64,000 nucleotides of DNA, taken from Grimontia indica (GTDB taxonomy: Bacteria; Pseudomonadota; Gammaproteobacteria; Enterobacterales; Vibrionaceae). Shown in pieces: positions 37,751 through 45,867 of this stretch (the first letter of the stretch is position 1; every line of letters begins with the position of its first letter). The translations under genes and the position numbers were made by a program. The stretch lies in assembly GCF_000333895.2 (NCBI RefSeq), contig NZ_ANFM02000017.1:46032-110031 (forward strand). Direction: 5' to 3'. Below the pieces are notes generated by a model. That model searched no databases. It saw only the letters and a list, made by a program, of their open reading frames with translations, and was not told the origin of the DNA.

Positions 37751-38578
37751 ATGCAACACAATATCGCCGCTTCCCTTAGCAACTTTCATGGCACACTTGC
37801 CAAGGTATGTTGCAGTGAAAACACCCCGCCAGAAGGCGCGTACCAGGTAAACTTCAATCGTCTGGAAGTGATTCTAGAAGGGAAATACGACCTGATCGTG
37901 GATTCAAGAAACGGCGAGAAGACGCTGGCATTGCAACAAGGAGAGATGGTCTACATCCCTTCCAATGCCTGGAGCAAACCCACTTGGGAAAACAGCTGCA
38001 AGATGATGTCGATTCTCTTCGGCAAGCATCAGGTTGGCTTTAGCTTCGTGCATTTTGATGAAAACGAAGGCTACGTCGATGTGCAAAAACACGCCATACC
38101 TCTCCCCACCTCGATGGCCGTCGAACATGTTCTGGATGCTCTCAACAGCATGACCGATGAAAGCCGTTCAGTCGTGATGGCAGACCACCTCACCAATGCG
38201 TTGTTGGTTTACTGCAATGAACTGCTGCAAGGCCCACAGCAAGAGAAAGTCAGCCGTGGCGAGAAGCTTTACCGAAGCATGTGTATTTACGTGCAGGAAA
38301 ACTTCCACAAAGACATCACCCGCGTTTCCGTCGCCAGCCGTTTTGGTGTTTCCTCTGCGCATGTCTCCCGTTTGTTCAATCAGGAAGGCTCAGTGAAATA
38401 CGCCGATTACGTCACCTACGTCCGGCTCGACCGCGCCAAATTTATGCTCAAGAAGTACAACTTTAAAGTGGACGAAATTGCCCACCGTTGCGGATTTAAA
38501 GACACCAATTACTTTTGCCGGGTGTTTAAGCAGAAAACGGGGAAAACGCCGAGTGAATATCGGTTGGGGGCCGTGTAG
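37751..38578 (+). CDS. AraC-family transcriptional regulator, probably of the PTS locus
   Basis: 275 residues. The N-terminal cupin-like sensing domain (YDLIVDSRNGEKTLALQQGEMVYIPSNAWSKPTWEN) is followed by two helix-turn-helix motifs (about 180-275: ITRVSVASRFGVSSAHVSRLF; VDEIAHRCGFKDTNYFCRVFKQKTGKTPSEYR). It lies downstream of IIC-IIB and likely activates them or the facing IIB-FPr genes. Ends 420 bp before the first cassette core. Confidence 0.85.
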   Translation: MQHNIAASLSNFHGTLAKVCCSENTPPEGAYQVNFNRLEVILEGKYDLIVDSRNGEKTLALQQGEMVYIPSNAWSKPTWENSCKMMSILFGKHQVGFSFVHFDENEGYVDVQKHAIPLPTSMAVEHVLDALNSMTDESRSVVMADHLTNALLVYCNELLQGPQQEKVSRGEKLYRSMCIYVQENFHKDITRVSVASRFGVSSAHVSRLFNQEGSVKYADYVTYVRLDRAKFMLKKYNFKVDEIAHRCGFKDTNYFCRVFKQKTGKTPSEYRLGAV

Positions 38579-38938
38579 CGTTCCAGCAACACTTTTTAGA
38601 AAAAGCGAATACAACCACGAACCACGCCACTCTCGAAAGCCTCCTATAACATTTGAAGGCGTAGTAAGCTACTTTTGACCAATCCTAATCAGAGCTTTCG
38701 TTTTTAAAACGTCTTTGCCCAAATTGAGTTAGCGTTTCGACCATTTGAGTGCTCGAATCATCCCACAAAGCCTGAGTTTTTCTTATTCATTTCCGCTGTA
38801 TAAAAACACAGAAATATGTATATAGTAAAAATATGAACGCTTTAATTACGGGACGCCAGATTTCTCATTTTTGGACCACAAGCCAATAAGTTAATCCACT
38901 GATTCTACTAAGCTATATGGTAAAGTGACTTAAGTGTA
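38579..38938. other. Intergenic region left of the cassette array
   Basis: About 360 bp with no credible gene between the AraC gene and the first attC remnant. No integrase gene, attI-like site or cassette promoter could be recognised. A run of AT-rich sequence at 38800-38840 (ATATGTATATAGTAAAAATATG) resembles a promoter only loosely. Confidence 0.45.
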
Positions 38939-39005
38939 CGCGGACTAATCGGGCATCTCGATTTTGTACTAAACGGGCTTTATGCCCGCTAATAAGTTGT
39001 TAGGT
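38918..39005 (+). repeat. attC-like right half with core GTTAGGT (array left boundary)
   Basis: The core GTTAGGT is at 38999-39005, preceded by a hairpin (CGGGCTTTATGCCCG) and by TGGTAAAGTG, which recurs in the complete attC at 40565-40691. No left half with the partner sequence was found. The core matches ACCTAAC at 39320-39326, the other end of cassette 1. Confidence 0.6.
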
Positions 39006-39010
39006 GAACC

Positions 39011-39313
39011 ATGAAATACGAAACATTGGCATTACAAGCAATCAAGGACTCTTCTGGTACTGAAATAGGAGAAGAAGGTGTTGACTTATTTGTATCCCAC
39101 CATTTGGAAGAGTTGCCGACAAGTTATTGGGTAGAGCTACTGGGAACAGAATCGCCATCGAGTGAGCAAGTCATTGGCCTACTTATACTTCGCAGTAAAT
39201 GGGAAGATGAAGAAGTATATGACTTTACTCTCCCTGGAGAAGTTACAGATTATGTTGTCAGCGTAACATTCGATGAGGAAGGCAAAGTTGAGAGTATTGA
39301 GATGGAAAGCTAG
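39011..39313 (+). CDS. Cassette 1 protein, 100 aa, unrecognised
   Basis: 100 acidic residues (MKYETLALQAIKDSSGTEIG...). The gene starts six bases past the integron core GTTAGGT and stops seven bases before ACCTAAC of the next attC, the typical fit of a cassette. I do not recognise a family. The pattern of a small acidic protein with one helix, then strands (VVSVTFDEEGKVESIEME), is reminiscent of immunity or DNA-mimic proteins, but this is speculation. No promoter is seen in the cassette. Confidence 0.75.
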   Translation: MKYETLALQAIKDSSGTEIGEEGVDLFVSHHLEELPTSYWVELLGTESPSSEQVIGLLILRSKWEDEEVYDFTLPGEVTDYVVSVTFDEEGKVESIEMES

Positions 39314-39319
39314 TTGTTC

Positions 39320-39440
39320 ACCTAACAAAGGCCATCAACGGGACGCTTTGTCACTGCGGAAGCTTCTCAAAGTGCTGTGAATACAAGAGATTAAAGCTGT
39401 TTGGTCGGTTTGGTAAGCGCCCGTTATTGCAACGTTATGT
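39320..39440 (+). repeat. Complete VCR-like attC site, 121 bp
   Basis: Bounded by ACCTAAC (39320-39326) and GTTATGT (39434-39440). The length of 121 bp is that of classical Vibrio cholerae repeats. The two ends belong to different cassettes as expected in an array: ACCTAAC complements the GTTAGGT core of cassette 1; GTTATGT complements ACATAAC at the end of cassette 2. The inside has imperfect dyad symmetry. Confidence 0.85.
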
Positions 39441-39454
39441 GCAAAGAGAGAATT

Positions 39455-40012
39455 ATGTATAAATCCATTCCAAATAGAGAACTTCTGAACTCAGGGAAGT
39501 ATTCAAATATGTTTCGGGAGGTTGGTGTTTCTGACTTTCATGAGGCCTGTGAATATGTATGGAAGCTTCCTTATGGGAGGACGAGTGATCGATCGAATTG
39601 GGATTTGGTACTTTCTGAAGGAAAAGGTGCTTGTAGTACCAAGCATGCACTGTTGAAGGCTTTGTCGAACGAGCTGGCTTTAGATATTGATCTTATTGTT
39701 GGCATTTATCTCATGCACGAGAATAATACTCCAGGTGTTGGGGATGTTCTAAGTGAATATGGATTAGCATACATACCTGAGGCACACTGCTATCTGCGGT
39801 TTAGTGGAAGTAGGATCGACTTGACTAGACATGGAGCTCAGGCTGAAGAGGAAATCGCTGAATTTCTGACTGAGAAAGTTATTGAACCTCAGGGAATAGG
39901 AGCTGAGAAGCAGGAATATCATAGAGAGTACGTGCGCAGAGAATTTGGTGAGGCTGAATTTGATAGGGTATGGAGCGCTCGCGAAGAGTGTATTTCGGCA
40001 ATTAGCACATAA
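39455..40012 (+). CDS. Cassette 2 protein with transglutaminase-like Cys-His-Asp pattern
   Basis: 185 residues from the ATG at 39455, preceded by AGAGAG; an upstream in-frame ATG at 39401 lies inside the attC and is not used. The sequence has GKGACSTKHALLKAL (Cys followed by a helix, as in transglutaminase-like enzymes), then EAHCYLRFSGSRIDLTRHG (His and Asp on neighbouring strands). This order and spacing fit a transglutaminase-like cysteine enzyme fold; the assignment is mine from the pattern, not a confirmed match. The stop TAA is part of the ACATAAC core of the next attC. Confidence 0.75.
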   Translation: MYKSIPNRELLNSGKYSNMFREVGVSDFHEACEYVWKLPYGRTSDRSNWDLVLSEGKGACSTKHALLKALSNELALDIDLIVGIYLMHENNTPGVGDVLSEYGLAYIPEAHCYLRFSGSRIDLTRHGAQAEEEIAEFLTEKVIEPQGIGAEKQEYHREYVRREFGEAEFDRVWSAREECISAIST

Positions 40013-40063
40013 CAATCAAAGGCAAAGCGACGCGTAAACGCGCGCTTGCTTTGGGCGTTAGGG
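40007..40063 (+). repeat. Complete short attC site, 57 bp
   Basis: Bounded by ACATAAC (40007-40013) and GTTAGGG (40057-40063). The arms CAAAGGCAAAGCGACGCG and CGCGCGCTTGCTTTGGGCG pair around TAAA, giving the clean hairpin of a short attC. GTTAGGG complements CCCTAAC at 40565, closing cassette 3. Confidence 0.85.
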
Positions 40064-40078
40064 CTCTAGGAGGTCAAT

Positions 40079-40570
40079 ATTAGAATTTCGACAAAGCAAT
40101 TATTCCTTGGTTATTTGAAGCAACTGAGCGTTATCGTAGATAAAGTACAAAATGATGTATTCTCTGAATCCTTATCTGACGGCATGTTTTCTCTTGAGTT
40201 AAACGCACAAGTTGCAGCTAATTTTTTGTTGAGAGGTTATTGCCCATTGGTAGGTGCTGATTCAGCGTCGTATAAACTCGTTGGCTCGGGGAAAGATTCT
40301 GTCTCTAAGATGCTAGAAAAGGTTAGGACACATCTCGAGTCAATGCCTGATGTGGAGAATTTTGATGACAATAAATCAATTTCTGATTCCGCCGGTTTTT
40401 CAGAAGTGTCACTCCCTCAAAGCAGCTTCATCTTAGAATACATAATCCCCAACTATATGTTCCACGTCAGTATGGTGTATGCAATTGCTAGGAAAAATGG
40501 TGTTCCGCTCAGCAAAGGTGATTTTGATGGCTTGCATAGCTATCCAATGGGTTTTAGGTTCAAGCCCTAA
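40079..40570 (+). CDS. Cassette 3 protein, DUF1993 family, with a probable ATT start
   Basis: 163 residues if translation starts at ATT 40079. DUF1993 is recognised by QLFLGYLKQLSVIVDKV at the start and SSFILEYIIPNYMFHVSMVYAIARKNGVPLSKGDFDGL at the end. A perfect AGGAGGT at 40068-40074 lies 4 bases before the ATT. The first usual start in frame is TTG at 40115, 40 bases from that site, and would remove the first conserved helix. The protein family is a four-helix bundle (DinB-like) of unknown activity. The stop overlaps CCCTAAC of the next attC. Either the ATT is a true rare start or an ATG was mutated. Confidence 0.75.
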   Translation: MRISTKQLFLGYLKQLSVIVDKVQNDVFSESLSDGMFSLELNAQVAANFLLRGYCPLVGADSASYKLVGSGKDSVSKMLEKVRTHLESMPDVENFDDNKSISDSAGFSEVSLPQSSFILEYIIPNYMFHVSMVYAIARKNGVPLSKGDFDGLHSYPMGFRFKP

Positions 40571-40691
40571 CAAACTGCTCAAGGCGGACTATCAACGCTC
40601 GGCAATTTGGGCTCTAGTTTGGTAAAGTGTTTACGGCGGCTAGTTTAAGTATCGTGTAATGCGTTGCTAGCCACTTAGCAGGGCGTTAGGC
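40565..40691 (+). repeat. Complete VCR-like attC site, 127 bp
   Basis: Bounded by CCCTAAC (40565-40571) and GTTAGGC (40685-40691), length in the VCR range. The arms CTGCTCAAGGCGGACT and the CTTAGCAGGGCG end show dyad symmetry. GTTAGGC complements GCCTAAC at 41153, the end of cassette 4. Confidence 0.85.
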
Positions 40692-40705
40692 TTACAGGGG
40701 AAACT

Positions 40706-41152
40706 ATGAAAATATTATATTCAGGTGGTCTTCAGGTTCGCTCTCATGATGCACAAGAACGCTTGCTAAATGTTAATACCTTTTTAGAAGGTGAATTTGC
40801 TCTCCACAACTTGTATCGAGAAGTTAAAGCAAGCGATTTTCCGATTGCTCAGGATTGCTTTGGCGATCAATTCCTTATTCGAGATAACTTGGTAGTTAAG
40901 TTGAATGCTGAAACTGGTGAGATTGATGAATTTGGTTGTACTTGGGAGCAGTTTTTGGCTTGGGTAGAAGAGGACCCAATTGAAAGATTGAATATTCCAA
41001 GCGATTTGGAGCTAAAGGTTGGTCAGCTGCTATTCGTTTATCCGCCTTTCTGTACTGTTGAAAGCAACAATGCATCAATAAAAGCAATTGATGGTATTGA
41101 GCTAATCAGCTTTCACGCAGATTTTGCAAGGCAGATAAATGGAGAACGTTAA
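40706..41152 (+). CDS. Cassette 4 protein, SMI1/KNR4 (SUKH)-like
   Basis: 148 residues. The core FPIAQDCFGDQFLIRDNLVVKLNAETGEIDEFGCTWEQFLAWVEEDP and LLFVYPPFCTVESNNASIKAI match the pattern of SMI1/KNR4-family proteins, many of which are immunity proteins of polymorphic toxins. No toxin gene lies beside it. AGGGGAAACT precedes the ATG, a good ribosome binding site. The stop is followed directly by GCCTAAC. Confidence 0.75.
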   Translation: MKILYSGGLQVRSHDAQERLLNVNTFLEGEFALHNLYREVKASDFPIAQDCFGDQFLIRDNLVVKLNAETGEIDEFGCTWEQFLAWVEEDPIERLNIPSDLELKVGQLLFVYPPFCTVESNNASIKAIDGIELISFHADFARQINGER

Positions 41153-41230
41153 GCCTAACAAATAAGAAGAAGTGTTGAGCAGCCGACCCTTAAAATCCAT
41201 TCTTTGCCCGAACTCAACTTATCCGAAGTG
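41153..41230 (+). repeat. Truncated attC at the right end of the array
   Basis: GCCTAAC at 41153-41159 is the proper left core of cassette 4, followed by AAATAAGAAGAAG, but I cannot find the matching right half or a GTTRRRY core within 150 bp. The site looks broken, by deletion or by later insertion. Confidence 0.5.
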
Positions 41231-41531
41231 AGCTGCTACGGGTACAACCCCTAACCCACAATTGTCCAAAATTCAGCTAGCCAATATCCTACACACCTGC
41301 GATCGGCTATAGCCGGTTGCCCATGCTGGCAATGCATACACCTTTTACCCAATCATGTGCTTGAACTGTAGAACTTTCCAACTTGGTATTTTGCTTTGGA
41401 GCTAAAGTTTGGCTGAGTGCTGCAGGCTATTAGGGCAAGACTGGTTAACATCAACCAGCCAAACTTCATGGTTTTCCTAATCAGAAAGATTGGCACTTAT
41501 TCTGGCAGAACAACGGGCTAATTGAGGAAAC
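41231..41531. other. Intergenic remnant right of the cassettes
   Basis: About 300 bp without a credible gene, between the broken attC and the stop of the alpha/beta hydrolase. It contains scattered TA-rich and C-rich stretches. No repeat or RNA structure stands out. Confidence 0.4.
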
Positions 41532-42494
41532 TCAAGCAGAGATACCAATCTGTTTATGTTCATTAGCAACCCAACTCTCAATCATTGAGGCGAACATTTG
41601 CGGTTGATCTGCCCATGAAAAGTGACCTGCTTCGGGGAGAATATGTAGTTTACTATTCGGTAATGCTGCATGGATACGTTCTGCATTACTCACATCAAAT
41701 AACACATCTAATTCCCCCCAAAATACTAATGTTGGGATCTGAATTTCACTTAGACGTGCCGCAATTGCTTCTGACTTTGCATAAAAATCTTTAAACCAAT
41801 GTATGACTTCAGGCGCCCTACCCGCATAGGCTCTCTTATAATCGTCAATTTCAACGGCGCTGGCTTGATGCCGCACAGCACCAATCTTGGCAGAATACGC
41901 TATCAGTGGACCAGCACCTAGCAGTGCGCTAGTGGCTCGCATGAAACCAAACTCGGCCAGCATACCGCTCATAAAACCAAGCTCTACTGGGTTGGGGTTA
42001 CCGATACTGTGGCCTATCACCATACTGGTTAATCTGTGTTCGTGGTCGAGCACATAACTAAGGGCAGAGGCCATTCCTACATCAGGAGCGACAAGGTGAA
42101 TGTCGTTCAGTTCAAGAGCGTCAAAGATTGCAGCAAGGTGATTTCCTTGTGCGCTTGGCGTCATATCATGACGATCACCTTCAGAGCCACCAAAACCCGG
42201 TAAATCTATTGCGATTACTCTGAAATTGGCAGTGAGCGATTCCCAAGAACCGGCAAAATTGAGGATACTAGCCGGAAATGGGCTGAGCAGAACAACTGTT
42301 GGTGCATCAACGGGACCTGCTTCTGCCAAGCGAATTTTTCGCCCGGCGATAGTTCGTATTTCCAGCGGTATATTGACAACAGGGTTTTCAAACGATTGCG
42401 CTCTCTTTTGAGCGGCTTTCACTTTAGGCCATTCCGGAGAGACCAGCAGCAGTGAGGCAGCGTTGAGCTTATCAAACAGATTTAGTTTCTTCAT
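41532..42494 (-). CDS. Alpha/beta hydrolase with Asp nucleophile (epoxide hydrolase/dehalogenase-like)
   Basis: 320 residues. Core motifs: VVLLSPFPASILNFAGSWESL (oxyanion region), IDLPGFGGSEG, nucleophile elbow VAPDVGMASAL, where Asp replaces the usual Ser, FWGELDVLFDV (acid) and EAGHFSWADQP (catalytic His). Asp at the elbow suggests an epoxide hydrolase, dehalogenase or fluoroacetate-type enzyme rather than an esterase. It is on the opposite strand to the cassettes. An attC-like half in the same (minus) orientation lies just upstream, so it may be an inverted cassette or a gene that came with the array. Confidence 0.78.
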   Translation of the reverse strand: MKKLNLFDKLNAASLLLVSPEWPKVKAAQKRAQSFENPVVNIPLEIRTIAGRKIRLAEAGPVDAPTVVLLSPFPASILNFAGSWESLTANFRVIAIDLPGFGGSEGDRHDMTPSAQGNHLAAIFDALELNDIHLVAPDVGMASALSYVLDHEHRLTSMVIGHSIGNPNPVELGFMSGMLAEFGFMRATSALLGAGPLIAYSAKIGAVRHQASAVEIDDYKRAYAGRAPEVIHWFKDFYAKSEAIAARLSEIQIPTLVFWGELDVLFDVSNAERIHAALPNSKLHILPEAGHFSWADQPQMFASMIESWVANEHKQIGISA

Positions 42495-42522
42495 TTCTCA
42501 TCCTTGAGTAATTTGGTCTGCA

Positions 42523-42549
42523 CCATGAGCCTTGAACGCAGTGTTAGGC
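42523..42549 (-). repeat. attC-like half site upstream of the hydrolase gene
   Basis: On the minus strand GCCTAACACTGCGTTCAAGG reads like the left half of an attC (core GCCTAAC then a CTGCGTTCAAGG arm, as in resistance-cassette attC). The right half is absent. It sits 30 bp before the hydrolase start. Confidence 0.4.
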
Positions 42550-42651
42550 ACCCCTTCTTTATCTCAGTCTATTCATAAGACGCTAAAAGTTTACTTGCCG
42601 AAACTTCTGATTGTCACATTCTATCTCCTACACTACCCCACCCTATCAACA

Positions 42652-42677
42652 CAAAAAAGCCGCTCGTAGGGAGCGGC
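42652..42677 (-). terminator. Terminator of the IIB-FPr operon
   Basis: On the minus strand GCCGCTC-CCTAC-GAGCGGC is followed by TTTTTTGTG, 43 bp past the stop of the fusion gene. Confidence 0.93.
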
Positions 42678-42719
42678 GAATAGATACCCGTTTGATTGGG
42701 TGTTTGAGTTACATCGTTT

Positions 42720-45209
42720 TTATAATGCTAGCTCTGACGTCAGGAAGGCGATCATTTCGTCTTCCGTATTCATCGTTTTCAGGGTGTTTCTGAAATTCTC
42801 GTGGATCAGTTTGCGGGCAAGGCCGGAGAAGATGCGCATATGCTGGTCACCCTGATTTTTGTTCAGGGTCAGCATGATCACAAACTCTACTTCGCCGTCT
42901 TCTTCATCGCTCCAACGCACCGGTTTGTTCAGGCGGGCAATAGAAATCGACGAATGAACAATGTTGTCTGATTTGGTATGCGGAATCGCAAAGCCATTAC
43001 CCAGACCGGTCGTGAAGACTTCTTCACGCGCCCAGATATCGGCTTCCAACTCTCCCACCAAATTGGTGCGGCCTTGAATACCAAGGTTGCCCACCAGCGT
43101 TTGAATGGCTTCTTCCTTAGAGTTGAAATCGCAATCCAACAGCACACATTCGGTGGCTAGCAGTGGCTTGTCTTCCTGAGAGCGGCTAAACGCTTCCAGC
43201 AAATGCTCCACTTCTTCGATAGTCGCGCAGTTGCAAGCCTGAATGAAAAGCTCACGGCAAAGCTGGGCATCCAGTTGGCTCAATTGCGCCTTGGTGGTCG
43301 CAATGCTTGGCGCTGCCATGCTGAGCTCGTCCAATCCAGCACCAACCAACAGTGCCAACACTTTCTTGTTAGCGCCTAATTCGCCACATAGGCCCACCCA
43401 TTTGTTGTGCGCGTGTGCACCACTGACCACAGCTTCCAGCAGACGCAGGAACGACGGTGCCAAGCTATTATAGAGCTTCGCGACGTTGTCGTTGTCACGA
43501 TCAACCGCGAGCAGGTATTGGGTCATGTCATTGGAACCAATGCTGAAGAAATCTACTTCCTTGCAGAACTGATCCATGATGAAGGCGACAGACGGAATTT
43601 CGACCATGATGCCAAGTTCGAACTCACCATACACCACACCGTCTTGTTCCATTTGCGCTTTAACAGCGTTGATCTGCACTTTCACCCAACGGATCTCTTC
43701 GATGCTTTGGATCATCGGGATCATCACCTTGGTTTGACCAAAAGGTGCGGCGCGCAAAATGGCGCGGATTTGGGTGTGGAACAGGCTGATAAATTGCGGA
43801 TAGATACGCACGGCGCGATACCCAAGGAACGGGTTATGCTCATGTGGCAGGTTCAGGTATTCGATAGGCTTGTCGCCGCCGATGTCCATAGTGCGGATAA
43901 TCACTGGCTTGCCTTCTGCCGCTTCCAGCACCGTTTTGTAAGCGTGGAATTGCTCATCTTCGTCTGGTGCCGTCGCGCGGTCCATAAACAGCATTTCAGT
44001 GCGGAACAAGCCGATACCCTCAGCGCCTTTGGCGAAAGCTGGCTCAGCTTCAACGGTACAAGCAATGTTCGCAGCGATTTCAATATCTTTGCCGTCACGG
44101 GTTTTACCGGAAAGATGGGTAAATGCACCCTCTTTCGCTGCCATTTGCCCGGCGAGCCAGATGGCGCGTTCAAAGTAGGTCGCTACATGCTCTGACGGTG
44201 CCAGCGCCACCACACCCAAGCTGCCATCCAGATAAATCAATTCACCTTCCTGAGCAGCACATTCCGCCACTGCCACACCGGAAACCGCGGGAATGTTAAA
44301 TGCGCGGGCAAGAATAATAGTGTGAGAGGTAGAGCCTGCCTGCGTCAGGATTAAGCCTTTCAAGTGTTCACGATCCAGACCCAGGAACTGGCTTGGCGTT
44401 AGATCGTTTGCGATAACAATCGAAGGCTCAGTCAGCGCAAATTCCGTTGAGATATTCATCTCAGGGTGGGCAGCGATCAGCAGTTGAAGTGCGATGTCTT
44501 TGATATCCAAAACACGCTCTTTGAGGTAGTCAGAACTAGATTGCAACAGGCTTTCACAAATCACATCTACCGCAAGAATAATCGCCTTCGCCAGCGTTTC
44601 GCCTTGCTCAATAAATGTCATCACAGAATGGTTCAGCGCTTCGTCTTTCAGAATGCTCAGGTGCGCTTCGATAATCGCTTTTTCCTGACCAGATGCGCTT
44701 TCAGCCTGATCCAGAAGCTTCTCCGTCACCAAGGTTTTCGCGTGCTCAAACGTCATTGCTGATACCGCACTGTCGAACAGTGACAGTTCCACTTCGCTGT
44801 ATCGAATCAGTTTGCCCTTGCCAATGCCTGCCGACAGACGTTTCGTATTCACCAGTGTCGGGTTATGACGCATCAGCGATTGTGGCAGCGTCACCTCGCC
44901 TTCATCCATCACCACCAATTCTTCATCGCAATGCGGGAATTCGTTGTGAAGGTATTTCGCCAGCACATCGAACGCGGCGTCTGCGTCTTCACCTTCAATC
45001 AGCATGGAACAAGGGTCATTGAGTAGCGTGTCAGTACCCACTAACGACAGAACGCTTTTCGCTGAACCTTCGTTATTGTTGCGCAGGTTTTTCAACGTAA
45101 TGGTGCTTTTGAACTGGTTACACACTGCTTCAAGATGATTTGCAGGGCGGGCATGAATGCCGTTTGGCAGCTCACAGGTAAATGCGACTTCTTTTTTCAT
45201 TTTGTTCAC
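42720..45209 (-). CDS. PTS HPr-EI-IIA fusion protein (FPr/FryA-like)
   Basis: 829 residues in three parts. HPr at 1-90 with the active His in GIHARPANHLEAV. Enzyme I at about 110-660 with the phosphorylated His in GSTSHTIILARAFNIPAVSG and the PEP-binding EIPSVAFIMDQF and DFFSIGSNDMTQY. Fructose-type IIA at about 680-829 with the active His in GNGFAIPHTKSDN. It is therefore a self-contained phosphorylation chain from PEP to IIB, independent of the general PtsHI. The IIB gene overlaps its start by 4 bp (ATGA), so the two are coupled. It faces the IIC-IIB-AraC genes across the cassette array. Confidence 0.92.
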   Translation of the reverse strand: MNKMKKEVAFTCELPNGIHARPANHLEAVCNQFKSTITLKNLRNNNEGSAKSVLSLVGTDTLLNDPCSMLIEGEDADAAFDVLAKYLHNEFPHCDEELVVMDEGEVTLPQSLMRHNPTLVNTKRLSAGIGKGKLIRYSEVELSLFDSAVSAMTFEHAKTLVTEKLLDQAESASGQEKAIIEAHLSILKDEALNHSVMTFIEQGETLAKAIILAVDVICESLLQSSSDYLKERVLDIKDIALQLLIAAHPEMNISTEFALTEPSIVIANDLTPSQFLGLDREHLKGLILTQAGSTSHTIILARAFNIPAVSGVAVAECAAQEGELIYLDGSLGVVALAPSEHVATYFERAIWLAGQMAAKEGAFTHLSGKTRDGKDIEIAANIACTVEAEPAFAKGAEGIGLFRTEMLFMDRATAPDEDEQFHAYKTVLEAAEGKPVIIRTMDIGGDKPIEYLNLPHEHNPFLGYRAVRIYPQFISLFHTQIRAILRAAPFGQTKVMIPMIQSIEEIRWVKVQINAVKAQMEQDGVVYGEFELGIMVEIPSVAFIMDQFCKEVDFFSIGSNDMTQYLLAVDRDNDNVAKLYNSLAPSFLRLLEAVVSGAHAHNKWVGLCGELGANKKVLALLVGAGLDELSMAAPSIATTKAQLSQLDAQLCRELFIQACNCATIEEVEHLLEAFSRSQEDKPLLATECVLLDCDFNSKEEAIQTLVGNLGIQGRTNLVGELEADIWAREEVFTTGLGNGFAIPHTKSDNIVHSSISIARLNKPVRWSDEEDGEVEFVIMLTLNKNQGDQHMRIFSGLARKLIHENFRNTLKTMNTEDEMIAFLTSELAL

Positions 45210-45502
45210 TTAAATTTTTTCAAAAGGGCAATAGGGTGATTGATGGCTTCCTGCACCGAGGTGATGGTCAGCGTCTTCCCGGCATAGCGGTCGCTTTCAG
45301 AAGGAGTAATTTCGGTAGCCAACAAGATGTGATCCGCGGAATCAAACTCGCGTTCGGAGATTTTGTTTTCGATGCCCATTGCGCCCTGAGTTTCGACTTT
45401 TATTTGAATATTCAGGGTGCGTGCCGCTTCAACCAGTCGGTCGGCAGCCATGTAGCAATGGGCGATACCTGTGTGGCAGGCAGTGATGGCAACAACTTTC
45501 AT
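45206..45502 (-). CDS. PTS fructose-type IIB subunit, second copy (FrwD-like)
   Basis: 98 residues with the phosphorylated cysteine in AITACHTGIAHCYMAADRL. It differs clearly from the IIB at 37313 (ETQGAMGIENKIS is shared, the rest diverges), so the locus has two non-identical IIB proteins. It overlaps the fusion-protein start by 4 bp. Likely accepts phosphate from the IIA part of the fusion. Confidence 0.9.
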   Translation of the reverse strand: MKVVAITACHTGIAHCYMAADRLVEAARTLNIQIKVETQGAMGIENKISEREFDSADHILLATEITPSESDRYAGKTLTITSVQEAINHPIALLKKFK

Positions 45503-45867
45503 AGCATGGCTTTTTGTTTGATTCGGATGTGCTCATGCTATGCCTTTCACACCCGTTCAAACAGATGAAATAACTAACATTTACTGGACAAAAGTCGCAT
45601 GCGAATCGATGTGTGAAATGCATCACCAAGCCGGAAAATCCGTTCGCTCCCCTGCCCTTTCTGGAAAAAAGCGACATTGATTCCGTTCTTCCGCACTCAG
45701 CGGCTTTTCCACTTCAGCATTAGCAATCGCTCATTAAGTCGCATCTGTGATATCCCTTCCATCGCTAATCGTTACGATACTTGGTGTATAGCGGCGTTAC
45801 GACGGCCGCATCAGGAAGAAAATAATTCAACAAGGACGTGGCGATAATCAACGACATAGGTATCACC
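45503..45867. promoter_or_regulatory. Divergent promoter region of PTS IIB and the amidase
   Basis: 365 bp between the start of the second IIB and the start of the amidase, which are divergent. No strong repeats or RNA structures are recognised; promoters for both directions must lie here. A frame of 82 codons on the minus strand is not supported. Confidence 0.4.

Noticed and set aside
38579..38998. Possible integron integrase or attI site left of the array
   Set aside because: No frame resembling a tyrosine recombinase and no attI-like sequence was seen.
39401..39454. Upstream ATG extending the cassette 2 gene
   Set aside because: Lies inside the attC site, upstream of the recombination core, so it is not part of that cassette.
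43407..44195. Plus-strand frame of about 262 codons
   Set aside because: Antisense shadow of the HPr-EI-IIA fusion gene with no recognisable domain.
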